Shown: one piece after another, positions 12,879-17,339 of the stretch | Position numbering within the stretch: position 1 is the first letter of the stretch | Layout: the number at the start of each line of letters is the position of its first letter | Source: an uncultured Clostridia bacterium | GTDB taxonomy: Bacteria > Bacillota > Clostridia > Peptostreptococcales > Anaerovoracaceae | Assembly (NCBI GenBank): GCA_946541285.1 | Contig: CAMNJG010000009.1 | Location: forward strand, 1-17,339 | Length of the DNA: 17,339 nucleotides | Reading direction: 5' to 3' | Translations under genes and position numbers: made by a program | Notes under the pieces: generated by a model | The model's input: only the letters and a program-made list of their open reading frames with translations | Told to the model about the DNA's origin: nothing | The model's database searches: none

Positions 12879-15063
12879 TATCTGGACAATTTTTAAAACC
12901 GATCTGAAGCACCTGGGAGTCAACGCAATTTCCTGGGTCGTGGTTGTGGGTCTGATTGTCATCCCAAGTCTGTATGCCTGGTTCTGTATCTATGCTTTCT
13001 GGGATCCCTACAACCATACCGAACATCTGAAAGTTGCCGTCGCGAGCGTCGACAGCGGATATGAAAGTTCCCTGCTTCCTGTAGAGATCAATATTGGAAA
13101 GGAAGTCGTCAGTGAGCTCCATGAAAACCGGCAGATGAACTGGGTATTTGTCAACCGCAAAGAGGCTGTGGAAGGCGTCAGATCCGGTAAGTATTACGCT
13201 GCCCTTGTCATTCCCGGGGATTTCAGCAGGAATCTCCTGAGTATCCTCTCCGATGATGTCAGGTCAGCGGAAATACTGTACTATATCAATGAAAAAGAAA
13301 ACGCGATCGCCGCGAAAGTTTCCAATCAGGGTGCCAGTACGATTCAGCATACAATTGACGAAATGGTCGCGGAGACTGCTTCCGGTCTTCTGATGAATTC
13401 CCTGGACGCAGTGTCCGGCGTCATCAATGATGAGGGCACGGAAGCGCTGACGGAACATCTGCGGAAGAAGCTGGAAGAACTTTCAGGGGGACTGAATACC
13501 TCCGCCGGGACACTGGACAATCTCTACAGTATGAACCAGACTCTGGACAGTCTGCTAAAGACCACCGATGACCTGCTCTCTGAAATGGGAGCAGATACTT
13601 CCGCTTCTGTACAGGAACTGGAGTCCATGGGTTCATCGTTCGATTCCCTGGAAAGTGACCTGAATGTCATGAATGAAAAAATGGACAACGCGTTTCAGAA
13701 TACACAGCAGTCCTATAACACCATTCACGATGCTACGGTACAGTATCTGCAGAATATGGACACGGATGCCCGTACTGTCAGTTCGTCCCTCAATACACTT
13801 GCCGACCGTGTCCTGAACATTGCCGGAAGATATCAGGATCTTCAGAATAATGTACAGAATCTGTCGGATTCACTGCCTTCCGAACTGAACGCCTCCAGAG
13901 CTGTACTGAATCAGATTTCTGTGGAACTGGACCGTTCCGTCCGGCAGCAGATGCAGGTTTATGAAAGCCTTTCTGACGCGTCGGCAAACATTACGGGTGT
14001 TTCCTCTGACGCGATCAGATATGAAGGAGAACTCGCCGGATATATCAGCCGCTGCAGTCAGGATATGCAACGGCTCCGGGACAGTTTCCGCAACGATGTA
14101 CAGCCTCAGATGATTTCACTGGCGGATTCTCTTTCTCAGACAGAAGAATCTGTCCGGATGGTCACAGACAACCTGAAAACGACATCCGCCGGTATGAAGG
14201 ATACGGCGACCTCCGTGTCCGGACAGATGGACCAGCTGAATCAGAATCTCCTGTCCACCAGGGATCTTCTGAAGGATGCCGCGGATAAAATCCAGAGTAT
14301 CCGTGATCAGATGGATCAGGACGATGGTACCGGCACACGGGATATTCTGAGAAAACTGATGGAAAATGATAATAATGCTGTCAGCGGTTATGTATCGTCC
14401 ATTGTGAAGCTGAACAGTCATATCATTTATCCGGTAGAAAATTTTGGAGCTGCCATGACACCGTTTTATACAAGCCTGGCCATCTGGGTAGGCGCTGTCG
14501 TTCTGGTGGCGATGCTGCAGGTCGAGATTTCTGAAAAAATGCGGGCCCGGTTAAAAAACGCGAAAAACTGGCAGATATACCTGGGGCGTTACGGTGTTTT
14601 CCTGCTGATCAGTCTTCTGCAGAGTCTCCTGATCGCAGTCGGGGATCTGGCATTTCTCGGAGTACAGTGTGTCCATCCGGTCCGTTTTATCCTGACCTGC
14701 CTGTATGCCGGTTTCGTATTCGTTACACTGGTCTATACGCTGACCGCTTCTTTTGGAAATATCGGCAAGGCGATTGCTGTTATCCTGATGGTTTTCCAGG
14801 TGGCCGGTTCCGGAGGGACGATTCCTATCGAAATGACGCCATCGTTCTTCCATATCTTCTATCCGCTGCTGCCGTTGACCCACAGTATGACGGCTCTCCG
14901 GGAATGTATTGCCGGAATGTATGGAAATGACTATTATGTGCAGCTGGGGATTCTCAGTATCTATGTATGGATCTCCCTGCTCCTGGGTCTGATCCTGCGC
15001 AATCCGATGATTAACCTGAACCACAGACTTGTGGAAAAGCTGGAAAGTACGAAGGTGATGTAG
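12871..15063 (+). CDS. YhgE/Pip family membrane protein, second paralog
   Basis: This 730-residue protein is clearly related to the gene before it. The first helix (about 20-42) ends IPSLYAWFCIYAFWDPYN. It then has LKVAVAS, AVEGVRSGKYYAALVIPGDFS and INEKENAIAAK, a long helical extracellular part (about 180-515), and the C-terminal membrane block from about residue 525. That block has FYTSLAIWVGAVV, YLGRYGVFLLIS, QCVHP, FQVAGSGGTIPIEM, PLLPLTHSMTALRE and INLNH. It ends soon after that block and lacks the extra helices of its neighbour, so it has the family's usual form. ATG 12871 overlaps the previous stop by eight bases and uses AGGAAGAGG about eight bases upstream; the longer open frame from 12739 lies inside the first gene and is not used. 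Two coupled, dissimilar paralogs suggest a heteromeric complex. No ATPase or WXG100 gene is nearby. Confidence 0.93.
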   Translation: MNNIWTIFKTDLKHLGVNAISWVVVVGLIVIPSLYAWFCIYAFWDPYNHTEHLKVAVASVDSGYESSLLPVEINIGKEVVSELHENRQMNWVFVNRKEAVEGVRSGKYYAALVIPGDFSRNLLSILSDDVRSAEILYYINEKENAIAAKVSNQGASTIQHTIDEMVAETASGLLMNSLDAVSGVINDEGTEALTEHLRKKLEELSGGLNTSAGTLDNLYSMNQTLDSLLKTTDDLLSEMGADTSASVQELESMGSSFDSLESDLNVMNEKMDNAFQNTQQSYNTIHDATVQYLQNMDTDARTVSSSLNTLADRVLNIAGRYQDLQNNVQNLSDSLPSELNASRAVLNQISVELDRSVRQQMQVYESLSDASANITGVSSDAIRYEGELAGYISRCSQDMQRLRDSFRNDVQPQMISLADSLSQTEESVRMVTDNLKTTSAGMKDTATSVSGQMDQLNQNLLSTRDLLKDAADKIQSIRDQMDQDDGTGTRDILRKLMENDNNAVSGYVSSIVKLNSHIIYPVENFGAAMTPFYTSLAIWVGAVVLVAMLQVEISEKMRARLKNAKNWQIYLGRYGVFLLISLLQSLLIAVGDLAFLGVQCVHPVRFILTCLYAGFVFVTLVYTLTASFGNIGKAIAVILMVFQVAGSGGTIPIEMTPSFFHIFYPLLPLTHSMTALRECIAGMYGNDYYVQLGILSIYVWISLLLGLILRNPMINLNHRLVEKLESTKVM

Positions 15064-15088
15064 CGGAAAAAAGCAGTGCTTTTTTCCG
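15064..15088 (+). repeat. Perfect inverted repeat just after the second Pip stop codon
   Basis: CGGAAAAAAGCA (15064-15075) and TGCTTTTTTCCG (15077-15088) are perfect complements around a single base, giving an 11-base stem with a three-base loop. No T-run follows outside the stem. It may act as a 3'-end stabiliser or a weak terminator ahead of the stronger hairpin downstream. Confidence 0.6.
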
Positions 15089-15119
15089 AGTCAGGCTGGC
15101 CGTTTACGGAACAGTAATA

Positions 15120-15168
15120 AAGCTCCCGTTTCTCTGTATCGGCCGGGAAACGGGAGTTTGCTATTTTA
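15120..15168 (+). terminator. Intrinsic terminator of the YhgE/Pip operon
   Basis: CTCCCGTTTC (15123-15132) pairs perfectly with GAAACGGGAG (15147-15156). Flanking pairs extend the stem to about 15 positions (15120-15134 with 15145-15159). The tail GCTATTTTAT is only moderately T-rich. Confidence 0.72.
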
Positions 15169-15187
15169 TATGCCAGCGTGTTATACT
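15158..15187 (+). promoter_or_regulatory. Probable promoter of the clostripain-like peptidase
   Basis: TGTTATACT is an extended -10 (TATACT at 15182-15187). TTGCTA (15158-15163) is a fair -35 at 18 bases. It overlaps the tail of the preceding terminator. A start near 15194 leaves a leader of about 148 bases. Confidence 0.55.
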
Positions 15188-15224
15188 GAATAATCAGGAC
15201 AGTTCAGCGGTTCTTCCGCAGCCT

Positions 15225-15282
15225 GTTCCCGGATTGCTGACAGACGATCCGCGGGCCGGGAACGGTAATGCACAGTTCCCGG
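15225..15282 (+). other. Three-segment alternative hairpin in the peptidase leader
   Basis: GTTCCCGG occurs at 15225-15232 and again at 15275-15282. Its complement CCGGGAAC lies between them at 15256-15263. The middle segment can pair with either copy, with loops of 23 or 11 bases, so the two stems exclude each other. No typical terminator T-run follows either form. Confidence 0.45.
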
Positions 15283-15341
15283 TCAGATCAATGAGGGAGA
15301 ACCGGCTCAGCTGATCAGAGAAAAGAGAGGAGTGTGATCAG

Positions 15342-17339
15342 ATGGAACGAGATAACAGGCCAAGGGGAAGAGAAAAAAATGTGACACAGAACAGTCAGGG
15401 CGTGCACCGTCGCGGTGAAGGACTGGGAACCGGTCCGGTAGGCTCCGGTACCTCTGGCGGACAGGGAGGTGGCAGGCCCAGGCAGGGCTCCGGAGGAGCA
15501 GGGGTTACCAAAGGAGCGGTCGGACTCGGACTCCCCGCAGTGATTATCGTCTTTCTGCTGATGCATTTTCTGGGTGGCGGAGGCGGCAGTCCGGCCCTGA
15601 ACCTGGCGGATTTCGGATCAGGTGGCCTGGCTTCCGGCGGAAGTTACGGATACCAGACCTCTTCCGGAAAGGTAACCAATGGCTGGTCAGACACCGATTA
15701 TAAAATGGGTGTGCTGGACAAGGAAGTCGCGCAGGGTTCCCGGGACAAGTACACGAAAATCGTGGGAGATGGAAAAGATACTGTCACGCTGATGGTTTAT
15801 ATGTGCGGTACCGACCTGGAATCCCGGAGCAGTATGGCTTCTTCGGATATGCAGGAAATGGCCGCCGCGAATTTTGGTGACAATGTCAATGTGATCATCT
15901 ATACAGGAGGATGCAAATCCTGGAAAATCAATGGAATCAGCAATCAGGTCAATCAGATTTACCAGATTCAGAACGGCAGCCTGAAGCAGCTGGTCAGTGA
16001 CGATGGTTCCAAAGTGATGACGGATCCGAAGACACTGTCCTCTTTTATCCAGTACTGCAAAAAGAATTTTCCGGCTGACCGGAATGAACTGATTCTCTGG
16101 GATCATGGCGGCGGTTCTGTCGCGGGATACGGATATGATGAGAAATACGCTTCTGCCGGGCACATGGATCTGGCGGAAATCAATAATGCGCTCAAATCCG
16201 GCGGTGTAAAATTTGATTTCATCGGTTTTGACGCCTGCCTGATGGCGACAGCGGAAACCGCGATGATGCTGGATGAGCACGCGGATTATCTGATCGCCTC
16301 AGAAGAAACGGAACCGGGAATCGGCTGGTATTATACCAACTGGCTGACAAAGCTCGGACAGAACACGTCGATGCCGACGCTGGAAATCGGGAAAAACATC
16401 GTGGATGATTTTGTCAGCACCTGTAATTCCCGCTGCCGTGGACAGCTGACTACTCTGTCAGTGATCGATCTGGCGGAGTTTTCAAATACTGTCCCGGACA
16501 ATCTGAACAGCTTCGCTCAGTCCGTGAGCAGCCTCATTTCTGAGAAGGATTATAAAACAGTTTCCGATGCGCGGTATGGAACAAGGGAATTCGCCGCCAG
16601 CACCCGTATCGATCAGGTTGACCTGGCGCAGCTGGCGATGAATATGGGAACAAAAGAAGGAGAAGCACTGGCGGACGCGATTCAGAAAGCCGTGAAATAC
16701 AACCGGACTTCCTCCAATATGACAAACGCGTACGGTGTGTCGATCTATTTCCCTTATAAAAAAGCGTCTTATGTAGATACTGCCTGCAAAACCTATAATA
16801 ATATCGGGATGGGAGAAGATTACTCCAAATGTATCCGCGCGTTCGCCAAGCTCGGAGCCAGTGGTCAGATCGCGTCCGGGGGAAGCGCGTCTCCTCTGAA
16901 CGCGTTGCTCGGAAGTGCACTCGGCAGCGGATCCTCCGGTCTGGGTGTCAATGAAATCACAGGTATGCTGAACGCTTTCTCCGGCGGCAGTTTTAATCTC
17001 AGCGGCCTCACGGGTTCCAATACCGGTTTCTTTACCGACCGTTCCCTCAGTATGGAAGACGCGGCGGAATATATCAGTGAGCATTCGCTGGACGCTTCCG
17101 CGCTGACCTGGGATATCGCGGCAGACGGGACGGCAAGCATGACGCTTCCGGAAGAGCAGTGGGAACTGATCCATTCGCTCGACCTGAATATGTTCTACGA
17201 TGATGGCAGCGGTTACGTGGATCTGGGTCTTGATAATGTTTACAGCTTTGATGATCAGGGTGCTCTGCTTGCGTCCACAGACCGCACATGGCTGGCCATT
17301 GACGGGCAGCCGGTCGCGTATTATCATCTGGATACCGTC
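15342..17339 (+). CDS. Clostripain-related cysteine peptidase (family C11), membrane-anchored, 3' truncated
   Basis: The frame is open for 666 codons to the window edge, so the C-terminus is missing. A Gly/Arg-rich N-terminus (1-58) leads to one hydrophobic helix at about 60-78 (AVIIVFLLMHFL), which should leave the rest outside the cell as a tethered protein. The peptidase domain begins near 145 with TVTLMVYMCGTDLES and SDMQEM. It holds ELILWDHGGG with the catalytic His255, and FIGFDACLMATAE with Cys299; the order His then Cys is that of clan CD family C11. Further support comes from the EETEPGIGWYYTNWL and NAYGVSIYFPY segments. The C-terminal part (about 510-666) is Ser/Gly-rich and then beta-rich. 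C11 enzymes usually cut after Arg or Lys, but specificity is not certain here. AGGAG (15328-15332) lies nine bases before the ATG. Confidence 0.93.
   Translation, partial: MERDNRPRGREKNVTQNSQGVHRRGEGLGTGPVGSGTSGGQGGGRPRQGSGGAGVTKGAVGLGLPAVIIVFLLMHFLGGGGGSPALNLADFGSGGLASGGSYGYQTSSGKVTNGWSDTDYKMGVLDKEVAQGSRDKYTKIVGDGKDTVTLMVYMCGTDLESRSSMASSDMQEMAAANFGDNVNVIIYTGGCKSWKINGISNQVNQIYQIQNGSLKQLVSDDGSKVMTDPKTLSSFIQYCKKNFPADRNELILWDHGGGSVAGYGYDEKYASAGHMDLAEINNALKSGGVKFDFIGFDACLMATAETAMMLDEHADYLIASEETEPGIGWYYTNWLTKLGQNTSMPTLEIGKNIVDDFVSTCNSRCRGQLTTLSVIDLAEFSNTVPDNLNSFAQSVSSLISEKDYKTVSDARYGTREFAASTRIDQVDLAQLAMNMGTKEGEALADAIQKAVKYNRTSSNMTNAYGVSIYFPYKKASYVDTACKTYNNIGMGEDYSKCIRAFAKLGASGQIASGGSASPLNALLGSALGSGSSGLGVNEITGMLNAFSGGSFNLSGLTGSNTGFFTDRSLSMEDAAEYISEHSLDASALTWDIAADGTASMTLPEEQWELIHSLDLNMFYDDGSGYVDLGLDNVYSFDDQGALLASTDRTWLAIDGQPVAYYHLDTV

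Noticed and set aside
10299..15063. The Pip genes as signs of a prophage
   Set aside because: The family name comes from phage infection phenotypes, but these are host membrane proteins. No integrase, terminase or structural phage gene is in the window.
15268..15294. Tiny ORF (MHSSRSDQ) in the peptidase leader
   Set aside because: It has no Shine-Dalgarno site and only eight codons, so it is not supported as a leader peptide.
16482..17327. Open frame of 281 codons on the - strand, and another at 15687-16280
   Set aside because: Both are opposite the C11 peptidase, whose + frame has the catalytic His and Cys motifs and is open throughout. The - frames have no good ribosome site or known domain.

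Overview
The window looks like chromosomal DNA of a Gram-positive gut-type clostridium, probably Lachnospiraceae-like. This is inferred from clear Shine-Dalgarno sites, sigma-A-type promoters, several lipoboxes, a membrane-anchored clostripain-type (C11) peptidase, tandem YhgE/Pip proteins and a Cthe_2159-like lipoprotein. Base composition is intermediate and looks even across the window. I see no insertion sequence, integrase, tRNA, rRNA or CRISPR array.

Left block, + strand (1-3845): the 3' end of a GtrA-domain protein, a phosphodiester glycosidase (NAGPA-like), an unrecognised four-helix membrane protein whose start overlaps the glycosidase stop, and a large beta-helix lipoprotein of the carbohydrate-binding Cthe_2159/DUF4353 type. 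An intrinsic terminator closes the block. The likely theme is cell-surface polysaccharide modification or binding.

Second block, + strand (3894-7446): a promoter with a perfect palindrome between its -35 and -10 boxes drives a small nitroreductase, an unknown lipoprotein and a NagZ-type family 3 glycoside hydrolase lipoprotein. A bidirectional terminator separates this block from the convergent - strand genes.

Third block, - strand (7496-10027): a consensus promoter and a yybP-ykoY (Mn2+) riboswitch with its own terminator precede a calcium/sodium-antiporter-family exchanger. That arrangement suggests the exchanger exports Mn2+. It is followed by a stand-alone tryptophan synthase beta subunit that has its own extended -10 promoter.

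Fourth block, + strand (10141-15160): divergent from the riboswitch promoter, a second promoter leads into a structured leader holding a possible 15-codon peptide. Two translationally coupled YhgE/Pip paralogs follow and end in a hairpin terminator. The last gene, a C11 cysteine peptidase with an N-terminal membrane anchor, runs off the window; its leader can form alternative hairpins.

The most notable finds are the Mn2+ riboswitch in front of a CaCA-family exchanger, the short leader ORF upstream of a pip gene that lacks its own Shine-Dalgarno site, and the operator-like palindrome ahead of the nitroreductase operon.
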